A stretch of 64,000 bases of DNA from CAUVKI01 sp963552605 (GTDB lineage Bacteria > Bacillota > Clostridia > Tissierellales > Peptoniphilaceae). A program made the translations under genes and the position numbers. The stretch spans positions 23,080 to 87,079 of the forward strand of contig CAUVKI010000004.1 in NCBI GenBank assembly GCA_963552605.1, written 5' to 3'. Below are positions 1 to 8,245 of the stretch, piece by piece (the first letter of the stretch is position 1; the number at the start of each line of letters is the position of its first letter). The notes beneath the pieces were generated by a model. It saw only the letters and a program-made list of their open reading frames with translations, ran no database searches and was not told the DNA's origin.

Positions 1-1
1 G

Positions 2-1258
2 AAAAACGGGGTTAAGGAGAGTGCTGCCGACGCAATATATGACTTGATGATTGATTTTGCAAATTACGCTTTCAACAAAAGTCACTCTGCTGCATATTCG
101 ATAGTGGCATACCAGACGGCTTATTTAAAAGCGTATTACCCCAACGAGTATATGGCGGCACTGCTGACTTCTATGATGGGAAACATAAAGCAGACGGCAA
201 AATATATTGCGGAGTGCAAAAAAATGGGGCTTGTTGTAGACAATCCCGATGTCCAAACATCTTATGGTTCATTTACCGTGGTTGATGGAAAAATCAGCTT
301 CGGGCTTTATGCGATAAAAAATGTCGGAACGGGATTTGTCGAGGCAATCGTAAAGGCAAGAAATGAGGGAAAATTTTCGGATTTGGAAAATTTTTTAAGA
401 AGAATAAATAAGATTGACAAAACCGCTTTGAATAAGAGAGCGGTGGAGTCGTTGATATTTGCGGGTGCATTTGATAAATTCGGACTGACGAGAGCGCAAC
501 TGGCAAACTCTTATGAGGATTTGGTTGAATCGGTGCATATGGATTCAAGAAAAAATCTTCCGGGGCAAATCGGTTTTTTCGAGGACTCTTCGCAATTTTC
601 GGTACATAGGGAAATTCCCGAATATCCCATGCAATATAAACTGGAAAAAGAAAAAGAGATGCTGGGGCTATATATTTCAGGACATCCGCTTGACGATTAC
701 AGGGCGAGAATTACGGTGTTAAGTGAATATACGGCAATTCAACTTTTGGAGCTTTTGGAAGATTTATCGCATACAGGGCTTAAAGACGGAGAGCTTATAA
801 GTATAGCGGGAATGATTTCGGAAAAGAAAATGGTCATTACAAAGAAAAATGAAACAATGGCATTTTTGAAGATTGAAGATTTTACGGGAGAAGTGGAAGC
901 TATTGCATTTCCGAAATTTTATGAAAAATATTCAGCTTCTTTGGAGCTTAATACTCCGCTTTTGTTTAAGGGTAGGCTTATGATTGAGTCGGATTCCTTA
1001 AAAATCGCGCCTGCTTTTGTTGAACCCTTGGAAGATTATTCAAGCTCTTCAATAGTCCTAAAATTTTCTTCAAAGGACGATCCGTTAATTGAAAAGGTTG
1101 GAGAAATAGTCAAAAGAAACATCGGGGAAACAAATGTTTTTTTAAATTATAAAGATACGCATCTCACACAAAAAGCAAAGGCAAAAATAAAGGTGGATGA
1201 AAACTCTCTTTCGGAGCTTTTAGCTCTGTTGGGAAAGGATTTTATAGAACTCAAATAA
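2..1258 (+). CDS. dnaE: DNA polymerase III alpha subunit, 3' part (C-terminal ~418 residues)
   Basis: This is the C-terminal third of the replicative polymerase alpha subunit. The reading frame is already open at base 2, so the gene begins upstream of the window and this entry is partial. The motif FNKSHSAAY near the start is a hallmark of the C-family polymerase palm/fingers region. It is followed by the helix-hairpin-helix region (NVGTGFVEAIVKAR), a conserved GLYISGHPLDDY segment, and a C-terminal OB-fold (GELISIAGMISEKK to GEVEAIAFPKFYEKY). It ends 16 bases before thrC, so co-transcription with the threonine genes is likely. The dnaE1 type is favoured over PolC because no 3'-5' exonuclease signature is seen here, although the missing N-terminus limits this call. 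Confidence 0.95.
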   Translation, partial: KNGVKESAADAIYDLMIDFANYAFNKSHSAAYSIVAYQTAYLKAYYPNEYMAALLTSMMGNIKQTAKYIAECKKMGLVVDNPDVQTSYGSFTVVDGKISFGLYAIKNVGTGFVEAIVKARNEGKFSDLENFLRRINKIDKTALNKRAVESLIFAGAFDKFGLTRAQLANSYEDLVESVHMDSRKNLPGQIGFFEDSSQFSVHREIPEYPMQYKLEKEKEMLGLYISGHPLDDYRARITVLSEYTAIQLLELLEDLSHTGLKDGELISIAGMISEKKMVITKKNETMAFLKIEDFTGEVEAIAFPKFYEKYSASLELNTPLLFKGRLMIESDSLKIAPAFVEPLEDYSSSSIVLKFSSKDDPLIEKVGEIVKRNIGETNVFLNYKDTHLTQKAKAKIKVDENSLSELLALLGKDFIELK

Positions 1259-1274
1259 TTTGCGGGAGGTATAT

Positions 1275-2690
1275 ATGTTATATAAAAGCACTCGTTCAAA
1301 TGAAACGGTATCAAGTCGGGAGGCTCTCTTAAGTGCAATGGCGAGCGATGGAGGGCTTTATGTTCCCGAAGAAATTCCGAAATTCGATTTTAAGGATATG
1401 ATAAATCTCTCATACGGTGATATGGCTATAAAAATTCTCTCGCCTTTTTTTGACGATTTGGGGGACCTGTCATTTATAAAAAAGGTTTATGGTGAGAAGT
1501 TTCCGAAAGAAATTATACCGATAAAGAAATGCTCAAATCTTTACTTTGCGGAACTCTATCACGGTAAAAGTCACGCTTTCAAGGACTTTGCACTTTCTCT
1601 ACTGCCGGAATTTTTAACTCTTGCGTGTTCCGATAAAAAAACAATTAGGGTGCTTGTCGCAACTTCAGGAGATACCGGAGCAGCAGCTATAAAGGCATTT
1701 GAAAATGTGAAAGGCACTGAGGCGATCGTATTCTATCCCAAAGGGCATGTGAGTGAAGTGCAGGAGCTTCAAATGCTCTCCTCCGATGCAAAAAATATTC
1801 TAACCGTAACCGTCAACGGAAATTTTGATGAATGTCAATCCGCACTCAAGCAGGTTTTTGCCGACAGGGAATTTCGTGAGAGAATGCTTAAGAAAGACAT
1901 TATGATATCTTCTGCAAACTCAATAAACATAGGAAGATTTCTTCCACAGATTGTATATTATGTCTACTCTTATTTGAAACTGTGCAGAGAAAAAGAGATA
2001 GAGTATGGAGAATTGTTGAATGTAGCCGTTCCCACGGGTAATTTCGGAAATATTCTTGCCGCATATTACGCTAAACTTATGGGGCTTCCCTTTGAAAATT
2101 TCATTTGTGCAAGCAATGAAAACGACGTACTTGCGAATTTTTTCAAAACCAAGGTCTATACCAAGAAGAATGAACTGAAAACCACTATTTCACCGGCTAT
2201 GGATATTTTGGTGTCGAGCAATCTTGAAAGACTTCTATATCTCAAGTCCGGGAGAGATTTTGAAAAGATTTCCGATGTTATGGAAATTTTGAAAAAAGAA
2301 GACAGCTTTGCCTTTGACGAAAGTTTTGAAGATTTCAAATCGGAGATGGCAACCGAAAAAGAAACTCTAAGAGAGATAAAAAACACTTATGAAGATTTCG
2401 GATATCTCATAGATCCGCATACCGCCGTGGCAAAAGCGGTGCTCGGAAAACTTGGAGAAAAAGAAAAAACTCTTATTATGTCCACGGCACACCCCTTTAA
2501 GTTTCCTAAAACCTGTCTGGATTCCATAGCAGATGAATATGGAGCAAAAATCTCATCTTCTTTGCTTTCTCTATTAACAGGAGTTTCAATACCGAAGGAG
2601 CTCGGATTGTCGATTAATCGCTCGGAGATAAAAACATTTGAAAACAAATTATTGGATATTCCCAAAATTGCAGAAAGGATTTTGAAATGA
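1275..2690 (+). CDS. thrC: Threonine synthase
   Basis: PLP enzyme converting O-phosphohomoserine to L-threonine. The N-terminal pattern (MLYKSTRSNETVSSREALL, then DGGLYVPEEIPKF) is typical of the long bacterial threonine synthase type. The PLP lysine lies in HGKSHAFKDFAL and the phosphate-binding segment is ATSGDTGAAAIKAF. NFGNILAAYYAKLMGLP is also conserved. The start is set at the ATG at 1275 because GGGAGG sits at 1264-1269; an in-frame start 15 bases earlier has no ribosome-binding site. At 471 residues it has the usual length. Its stop overlaps the thrB start by four bases (ATGA), so thrC and thrB are translationally coupled. Confidence 0.96.
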   Translation: MLYKSTRSNETVSSREALLSAMASDGGLYVPEEIPKFDFKDMINLSYGDMAIKILSPFFDDLGDLSFIKKVYGEKFPKEIIPIKKCSNLYFAELYHGKSHAFKDFALSLLPEFLTLACSDKKTIRVLVATSGDTGAAAIKAFENVKGTEAIVFYPKGHVSEVQELQMLSSDAKNILTVTVNGNFDECQSALKQVFADREFRERMLKKDIMISSANSINIGRFLPQIVYYVYSYLKLCREKEIEYGELLNVAVPTGNFGNILAAYYAKLMGLPFENFICASNENDVLANFFKTKVYTKKNELKTTISPAMDILVSSNLERLLYLKSGRDFEKISDVMEILKKEDSFAFDESFEDFKSEMATEKETLREIKNTYEDFGYLIDPHTAVAKAVLGKLGEKEKTLIMSTAHPFKFPKTCLDSIADEYGAKISSSLLSLLTGVSIPKELGLSINRSEIKTFENKLLDIPKIAERILK

Positions 2691-3526
2691 AATTAAGAAT
2701 TAAAGTTCCCGCCACTTCGGCAAATATAGGCTCAGGTTTTGATACTATAGGGATGGCTGTGTCTTTATATAACTATTTTGTGTTTGAGCCTTACGGAGAA
2801 GAGCACAGTTCTCTTATCTCCAAGGCATTGCACGAAACTTTTCGATATAAAGGAGTGAAACCCGTTCCCTGTGCGATATATTCGGAGTCATTCATACCCT
2901 CTTCGAGGGGTCTGGGCTCCTCCGCAACTTGTATTGTTGCAGGGATTGCGGCAGCCGGTGTCATAATGGGGAGGAACTTATCTAAGGGAGAAATGTTTGA
3001 TATAGCAACAAAGCTTGAAGGACACCCTGATAATGTTGCGCCGGCTATTTTCGGAGGGATACAAGTATCGAGCGTTCTTAACGGCAAACCTTGTCATTGG
3101 AGAATTTCATACTCAGGTGCATGGGATTTTGTCGCACTCATTCCTGAAAAGGAGCTTAGCACAAAAAATTCAAGAGCGGTGCTTCCCGAAATGATCCAAA
3201 GGCAAAGTGCGGTGGAAAATATTTCAAATTTCGGAGCATTAATCGGAGCACTGCAAACCGGAGATGAAAAGCTTCTTAGGACGGGCTTGGAAGATAATTT
3301 ACACCAGCCATACAGACTTCCGTTAATCCCTCAAGCCGATGAGGTGATTTCAAAAGCGAAGGATATGGGGGCGATCGGCATTTATTTAAGTGGAGCGGGT
3401 TCAACACTTATGGCTGTTTTGAAGTCCGGAGAGGGAGAGGATTTTACCCTTAAGTGGAAAAAGGAAAAGTGGACGGCTCGCTCCCTAAAAATATCAGAAG
3501 AAGGTTTTGAGGTAAGAGAGGACTGA
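2687..3526 (+). CDS. thrB: Homoserine kinase
   Basis: GHMP-family kinase that phosphorylates L-homoserine to O-phosphohomoserine, the substrate of the thrC product encoded just upstream. The N-terminal KVPATSANIGSGFDTIGMA and the ATP-binding glycine-rich loop PSSRGLGSSATCIVAG are both present, as is EGHPDNVAPAIFGG. The C-terminal GHMP motif reads GIYLSGAGSTLMAV. Length of 279 residues is slightly short but within the family range. It begins inside the thrC stop codon. No homoserine dehydrogenase or aspartokinase is in view. Confidence 0.95.
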   Translation: MKLRIKVPATSANIGSGFDTIGMAVSLYNYFVFEPYGEEHSSLISKALHETFRYKGVKPVPCAIYSESFIPSSRGLGSSATCIVAGIAAAGVIMGRNLSKGEMFDIATKLEGHPDNVAPAIFGGIQVSSVLNGKPCHWRISYSGAWDFVALIPEKELSTKNSRAVLPEMIQRQSAVENISNFGALIGALQTGDEKLLRTGLEDNLHQPYRLPLIPQADEVISKAKDMGAIGIYLSGAGSTLMAVLKSGEGEDFTLKWKKEKWTARSLKISEEGFEVRED

Positions 3527-3529
3527 AAT

Positions 3530-4591
3530 ATGTATCCTAAAATCATAATCAATACTCAAAAACTCAGAGAAAATATTATAGCCTTGCAGAAGATGTGCAG
3601 AGAAAACGGAATAGAGCCTTATTTTGTGACAAAGGTGATTGCAAGCGATCCTGAGGTTTTAGAAAAGCTTACGGACTTGAATATAGCGGGGTTTGCCGAT
3701 TCGCGCACGGAGAATTTGAAAAAATTAAAAGACTTCAAAGAAAAAAAATTACTATTGAGAATTCCTATGCTTTCGGAACTTGAAGAGCTCGTAGATTATG
3801 TGGACTATATCCTAATAAGCGAGAAAAAAACTTTGATTGAGCTCAATGAAATATGCCGCAGAAAAAATAAAAAAATCGGAATTATACTTATGACCGACCT
3901 CGGAGATTTGAGAGAAGGAGATTTCTATGAAGAAGAGTTTTATAGCAATGCAAAACTTGCTTCGGAGCTTTCCTACTTGAAATTTTCAGGGATAGGAGCA
4001 AATCTCACCTGCTATGGTGCAATTCTTCCTTCAGTTGAAAATTTGACTTTGCTCGTAAAAAGAGCAAGACACATTGAAGAAACTCTGGGAGTGAAACTTG
4101 AAATTGTTTCAGGGTTAGGCTCAAACGGACTATATCTTTTGAAGCAAGGGAAAATTCCCGGAGGAATAACTCAATTCAGAATAGGAGAAGCGACTTTTAT
4201 AGGAACCGAAGCCTCTTACGGACTGCCTCTTTCGGAACTTAATCAGGATATAGCCGTGCTTGAGGTTGAGATTGTGGAGCTTAAGAGAAAACCGTCACTT
4301 CCCATAGGAGAAGCCGGTCGAGATGCTTTCGGCGGAAAACCTGTTTTTGAAGATCTTGGAGAGAGAAAACGGGCAATAGTGGCGATAGGCAAGCAGGACA
4401 CCGAAATTGACAGTCTTGAACCGATGATTGAAGGAGCGAAAATAATGGGTGCAAGCTCCGACCACTTGATTGTCGATGTGGAGGACTGCGAGGAAAAGCT
4501 TTCGGTAGGGGATAAAATTTCATTTAAGGTGGGTTATACCGCACTGCTCCGTGCCTTTACAAGCACATATGTAAAAAAAGAAATAAGATAA
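3530..4591 (+). CDS. orr: Alanine/ornithine racemase-family PLP enzyme, probably ornithine racemase
   Basis: Fold-type III PLP enzyme with an alanine-racemase N-terminal barrel. The likely PLP lysine is in YFVTKVIASDPEVLEKL near residue 38. Conserved stretches include ADSRTENLKKLK, GIGANLTCYGAILPS and RIGEATFIGTEASYG. Length (353 residues) and overall pattern match the ornithine racemase group of amino-acid-fermenting clostridia, which interconverts L- and D-ornithine, rather than true alanine racemase, whose C-terminal domain differs. Three bases separate it from thrB, so it belongs to the dnaE-thr transcription unit. The substrate is inferred from family resemblance, because no ornithine aminomutase genes are in the window. 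Confidence 0.7.
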   Translation: MYPKIIINTQKLRENIIALQKMCRENGIEPYFVTKVIASDPEVLEKLTDLNIAGFADSRTENLKKLKDFKEKKLLLRIPMLSELEELVDYVDYILISEKKTLIELNEICRRKNKKIGIILMTDLGDLREGDFYEEEFYSNAKLASELSYLKFSGIGANLTCYGAILPSVENLTLLVKRARHIEETLGVKLEIVSGLGSNGLYLLKQGKIPGGITQFRIGEATFIGTEASYGLPLSELNQDIAVLEVEIVELKRKPSLPIGEAGRDAFGGKPVFEDLGERKRAIVAIGKQDTEIDSLEPMIEGAKIMGASSDHLIVDVEDCEEKLSVGDKISFKVGYTALLRAFTSTYVKKEIR

Positions 4592-4609
4592 ATTTCGGAG
4601 GAACTTGTA

Positions 4610-5161
4610 ATGAAAGCAACCCTTCATCTTGAATTTATATCCAAGAGCAAAAAACACGCTCCCAACGATTTATTCAAAAGAATTCTTGAGAATTTTCTAA
4701 GCGTCGGCGACTCGTTTGAAATTCGTCATCCGAGAACCGATATAAAAACGATTGCCAAAGCTCTCAAATTCGGTGAATTTTCTCCCAAGGACGGAACCGA
4801 CACGGAAGTTTCAATCAAGGGCGAGATAGATGATTTGAAAATAAAAAAATGGCTTTCCTTTAAAGCTGAACCGAGAAAGGAAAAGTGGTTTCCTTTTCTT
4901 GCTCTTAACCTCCCTCGTGCATCTGTAAGCCGCAACGGCACCGAAATATTTTTTTCTGATATAGCGAAGGAAGAAATTTCCTTTATAAAGGCGATGGTTC
5001 AGGACTTTGGGAATTTTCTCCACTCGGAAAGCGAGGAAGAGTTGGTTCCGATTGAAATTAAAGAGTCAAAAGAAGCTAAAGCCCTAAGCGATGCGGACTC
5101 GGAATTTTTAGCCAAGGCTATAAAATCCGTGCTTAATAAATCGCAGGGGGATGGAAAATAA
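4610..5161 (+). CDS. Hypothetical protein, 183 aa, last gene of the thr transcription unit
   Basis: I do not recognise a family. The protein is soluble with no signal peptide or membrane segment. The middle is rich in basic and aromatic residues (FKAEPRKEKWFPFLALNLP). The C-terminal third is acidic (SESEEELVPIEIKESKEAK) and ends in a possible amphipathic helix (DSEFLAKAIKSVLNKS). A clear GGAGG at 4597-4601 precedes the ATG. It starts 18 bases after the racemase gene and is followed by a hairpin with a T-run, so it is probably the last conventional gene of the operon. The reading frame is open throughout and codon use resembles its neighbours, so it is likely real. Confidence 0.7.
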   Translation: MKATLHLEFISKSKKHAPNDLFKRILENFLSVGDSFEIRHPRTDIKTIAKALKFGEFSPKDGTDTEVSIKGEIDDLKIKKWLSFKAEPRKEKWFPFLALNLPRASVSRNGTEIFFSDIAKEEISFIKAMVQDFGNFLHSESEEELVPIEIKESKEAKALSDADSEFLAKAIKSVLNKSQGDGK

Positions 5162-5189
5162 TAAAAATCCTAAAGAAACTTGGAGGTAA

Positions 5190-5276
5190 ATGTATGTCGG
5201 TGTGGTCTTTGGACTGCACCGATTTTTTTTGTCGATTAAAAAAGAGGCGACCCGTTTGAATCAGCCCCATCAATGA
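5190..5276 (+). CDS. Possible 28-codon ORF overlapping the terminator hairpin
   Basis: A strong GGAGG (5182-5186) sits three bases before an ATG at 5190, which opens 28 codons ending at TGA 5274-5276. The peptide begins MYVGVVFGLHRFFLSIKK. The hairpin of the operon terminator (5197-5230) lies inside this ORF, so translation and hairpin formation would be mutually exclusive on the same RNA. It may be a real small ORF or a chance match of the ribosome-binding-site pattern. Confidence 0.25.
   Translation: MYVGVVFGLHRFFLSIKKEATRLNQPHQ
5197..5230 (+). terminator. Intrinsic terminator of the dnaE-thr operon
   Basis: TCGGTG (5197-5202) pairs with CACCGA (5217-5222), with a further GTC/GAC pair inside the stem, followed by eight T residues. 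It lies 36 bases after the last large ORF of the operon. Confidence 0.7.
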
Positions 5277-5312
5277 TTTTTTGTTATTTGTTATTATAGT
5301 GTTATATCTTAA

Positions 5313-6257
5313 TTACAAATCTTTTCTCATTTGACTTGGCGTAACTCCATAAGTTTCCTTGAATACTTTTTGAAAATATCCATCACCATAATAACCGACG
5401 GCTTTTGCTATTTCTACAACAGATAATTCATCATCATAAAGAAATTCAAGAGCCTTGGTCATTCGCATTTTTTTTGTGTACTCGTTTATTGTCGCATTAA
5501 AAGAAGATTTAAAGCCTGATAACAGTTTCTGTTGATTGATGGCAAAAATTTTTGTAAGTTCAGCGATCGTAAAGTTATCTGCATAATTATTTTCTATAAA
5601 TAATTTCACATCATTCAAAACGGATTTATCTTTGGCGGAAAGATGAACTGTGGATTTCGGAGTTTCCTTATAGATGTAGTCATAGAGGAGTGAAAAGACT
5701 TCCAGTGATTTGCCGTGAATATAAAGACTTAAGGCATTCCCTTCCAAAGTGCAATCCTTAACGCTGTTGCAAATAGCGGTTATTCTCGGTATGGAAATCG
5801 GCTCGGGATTAAGCACCATAGCCGCTTTCTCAAAAAAATCATCGTCCAATTTTATAGGCAGTGAGGAGAAAAACGGTTCTCGAAAGGCAAAGCCTATGTT
5901 AAGAAGTCGCACGTTCGGTTCAATTCTCTTATACCCACAGTAAGTATTGTTGTTTACATAAGCATTCAGTCCATACTCAAATTCAAATATCTCATCTTTT
6001 TTTTGATAGTATGATGCAGCACCTGCATAATACTGCCCGATTTCAATGATTCTTTCACTAACATATTCCTTGATTACAAAAGGAGTATAAAGTGTACAAT
6101 CACTAATCGTTACCATAGATGATGAAGTATCTCCTAAAAGAGAAAAACCGCCCTCACCTTTTTCATCGGACAAGATAAAATCGGTTCTTCCTACTTTAGA
6201 ATGTTTTATGAAACCGAAATTTTCAAAATCCTTCCAGTAATCTTCGAGAGTTCTCAT
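5313..6257 (-). CDS. AraC-family transcriptional regulator of the adjacent transport operon
   Basis: The last ~100 residues form a double helix-turn-helix AraC domain: KLFIENNYADNFTIAELTKI, then MTKALEFLYDDELSVVEIAKAVGY, ending FKETYGVTPSQMRKDL. The N-terminal ~200 residues would be the effector-sensing part. The start is set at the ATG at 6257, seven bases after AAGG; a GTG two codons earlier overlaps the site. It is transcribed away from a YbtP/YbtQ-like and ECF transporter operon. In the known yersiniabactin system an AraC protein (YbtA) controls the exporter-like importer genes ybtPQ, so a similar ligand-responsive role is inferred here. The ligand is unknown. Confidence 0.88.
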   Translation of the reverse strand: MRTLEDYWKDFENFGFIKHSKVGRTDFILSDEKGEGGFSLLGDTSSSMVTISDCTLYTPFVIKEYVSERIIEIGQYYAGAASYYQKKDEIFEFEYGLNAYVNNNTYCGYKRIEPNVRLLNIGFAFREPFFSSLPIKLDDDFFEKAAMVLNPEPISIPRITAICNSVKDCTLEGNALSLYIHGKSLEVFSLLYDYIYKETPKSTVHLSAKDKSVLNDVKLFIENNYADNFTIAELTKIFAINQQKLLSGFKSSFNATINEYTKKMRMTKALEFLYDDELSVVEIAKAVGYYGDGYFQKVFKETYGVTPSQMRKDL

Positions 6258-6286
6258 AGACACACCTTCTTTTTTTGAAGTTTTTT

Positions 6287-6302
6287 CTGTTGTATTTAAA
6301 GA
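6287..6302. promoter_or_regulatory. Candidate AraC operator, copy 1
   Basis: CTGTTGTATTTA followed by AAGA. The same 12 bases recur at 6352-6363 followed by GAGA, giving 15 matches over 16 bases in direct orientation, 65 bases apart. This copy lies just downstream of the araC -10 box, where bound protein would repress the regulator's own gene. Confidence 0.5.
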
Positions 6303-6304
6303 TG

Positions 6305-6333
6305 ACTATACCATATAAACATCTATAATTCAA
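6305..6333 (-). promoter_or_regulatory. Promoter of the araC gene
   Basis: On the minus strand, -35 TTGAAT (6328-6333), a 17-base spacer and -10 TATAGT (6305-6310). Confidence 0.6.
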
Positions 6334-6351
6334 GGAATATTAAAAAACGCA

Positions 6352-6367
6352 CTGTTGTATTTAGAGA
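6352..6367. promoter_or_regulatory. Candidate AraC operator, copy 2
   Basis: Second copy of the CTGTTGTATTTA-x-AGA direct repeat. It ends about 10 bases upstream of the -35 box of the transporter operon (6377), a position typical for a class-II-like AraC activator site. Confidence 0.5.
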
Positions 6368-6376
6368 ATTATTGCG

Positions 6377-6405
6377 TTGACAATGGATATCAAATAAGTT
6401 AGACT
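6377..6405 (+). promoter_or_regulatory. Promoter of the YbtPQ-like/ECF transport operon
   Basis: Consensus -35 TTGACA (6377-6382), a 17-base spacer and a weak -10 TAGACT (6400-6405). The weak -10 box fits a promoter that needs activation. Confidence 0.6.
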
Positions 6406-6451
6406 GAAACCGTTGCTTCCTAACAATATTTTAAATGAGGGGGTTGTTCTT

Positions 6452-8245
6452 TTGAACAAAAAGGTAAAAGGGATATCAGAACATATTTTTTACTATTCTA
6501 ATGAGGGAAAACCATTTCTCATACTCAGCATTTGTTTGTCTGTTATAGGTATGATATGTAATGTCGTTCCATACATATCCGTCTACTTTATAAGTAAAGT
6601 TTTTTTGACGTCCAAAGGGGAGAATAAGGAAACGATAATACTATGGATCATTATAGCGGGGATTTCTATCCTGCTTAATTTGGTTTTTACTTTTCTTGGC
6701 GGATTGGGTTGCCACAAAATGGCTTTTAAAACTTTATATGTCTACAGAATGAAACTGATGGAGCATTTAGGAAGGCTTTCGATAGGATTTTTTTCAAGAA
6801 ATACAAGCGGCAGTATTCAAAAAATAATGGATGAAAATATTGAAAAGATGGAAGGAATTATTGCTCATATGATGCCGGACTTAATGGGATCATCTGCCGT
6901 GTTGCTGCTGCTTTTCATAGGTATCGGTTATCTAAATATAGTAATGGCAATTACCGTCCTTTTATCTGTATTCATTGCCTTTACTTTTCAGTATGCAATA
7001 TTCGGAAGCGAGAATGCGAAAGCAAACTATGCAAGTTATATGAAAGCTTCCAATAACATTACAAGCAGTTTTTCCGAATATGTAAAAGGAATGGCTGAAG
7101 TAAAATTATTCGGTAAATCAGGCGGTATGCTGAGGAGTCTTGAAATGTACCTTGATGAAAGTCTTGGTTGGGAAATTACGAATTACAAAAAGGCATCTTT
7201 TCCGATGAGCATGTACAAAAGTATGATTTTATCTCTTTTAACTTTTGCAGTTCCGGTAGGAGGCTTGTTGATATGGAACAATCCGACGGAATCTAACGTA
7301 TTAGCCGTTATTATGACTCTTATTATTGCACCGGCTCTATATGAACCCCTTTTAACTTGTGTGGACTATGCTACTCAAATAAATCTTGCTAAAGCGGGGC
7401 TTTCTCAGATTGAAGATATTATAAATGAAACGGCTCTCGCAATTAAGGATAGTTCAGATGAAATTAAAGGAAATGATGTCACATTTGATAATGTTTCTTT
7501 TTCTTATGGGAGTGAAGCCGATCCGCTAAGGAAGTTTGCTCTTAACAAGGTTTCTCTCGTGTGTAAAGAGAAAGAAATGACAGCTTTGGTCGGGGAGTCG
7601 GGAAGTGGAAAGTCTACAATAGGACAGTTGATTTTACGATTTTGGGATGTGGGTGAAGGAAGCATAAAAATCGGAGGGAAGGATATAAGAGCGATTGATA
7701 CAAAAGATTTAATGGAAAAAATTGCTTTTGTGTTTCAGGATACTCATATTTTTTCAGACACTGTAAAGAACAATATTTCAATGAATAAAGATGTTTCGGA
7801 GGAAAAAATAATAGAAGCGGCAAAAAAAGCAAGATGCCATGAGTTTATAATGAACCTCCCTAATGGCTATGACACGGTAATAGGTAGTGGCAATATAAAA
7901 TTATCCGGTGGAGAAGCTCAGAGGATATCCATTGCCAGAACCTTTTTAAAAGATTCTAAAATTGTAATTTTAGATGAAGCATTAGCCTATACCGATGCGG
8001 AGAATGAAAATCTTATCCAAGAAGCCATTAGAAATTTGATTGAGGATAAGACCGTTATTGTTATTGCCCATAGATTAAAGAGCATTATGGAGGCGGATAA
8101 AATTATTGTTTTAAGAGAAGGAAAAATAATAGAAGAGGGCACTCATGAAAAACTTTTAGAAAAAGACGGAGAGTATAAGAGTTTATGGAACTTGCAGTTT
8201 GAAGCGGAAAGTTGGGAAATAGAGAGAAAGGCGGGTGAGCGATAG
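6452..8245 (+). CDS. ABC transporter half-molecule (TMD-NBD), YbtP/IrtA-like, first subunit
   Basis: Type-IV ABC half-transporter of about 597 residues. The N-terminal ~330 residues carry the six-helix membrane domain (for example FLILSICLSVIGMICNVVPY and SSAVLLLLFIGIGYLNIVMA). The ATPase domain has Walker A GESGSGKST (about residue 382), a Q-loop FQDTHIF, signature LSGGEAQR, Walker B IVILDEALAYTD and H-loop IAHRLKSI. The start is a TTG at 6452 with GAGGGGG eight bases upstream; the TTG at 6413 has none. It overlaps the next transporter gene by one base, so the two probably form a heterodimer. Though built like exporters, YbtPQ and IrtAB of this type import iron-siderophores. The metal-chelate substrate is inferred from the cluster. 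Confidence 0.88.
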   Translation: MNKKVKGISEHIFYYSNEGKPFLILSICLSVIGMICNVVPYISVYFISKVFLTSKGENKETIILWIIIAGISILLNLVFTFLGGLGCHKMAFKTLYVYRMKLMEHLGRLSIGFFSRNTSGSIQKIMDENIEKMEGIIAHMMPDLMGSSAVLLLLFIGIGYLNIVMAITVLLSVFIAFTFQYAIFGSENAKANYASYMKASNNITSSFSEYVKGMAEVKLFGKSGGMLRSLEMYLDESLGWEITNYKKASFPMSMYKSMILSLLTFAVPVGGLLIWNNPTESNVLAVIMTLIIAPALYEPLLTCVDYATQINLAKAGLSQIEDIINETALAIKDSSDEIKGNDVTFDNVSFSYGSEADPLRKFALNKVSLVCKEKEMTALVGESGSGKSTIGQLILRFWDVGEGSIKIGGKDIRAIDTKDLMEKIAFVFQDTHIFSDTVKNNISMNKDVSEEKIIEAAKKARCHEFIMNLPNGYDTVIGSGNIKLSGGEAQRISIARTFLKDSKIVILDEALAYTDAENENLIQEAIRNLIEDKTVIVIAHRLKSIMEADKIIVLREGKIIEEGTHEKLLEKDGEYKSLWNLQFEAESWEIERKAGER

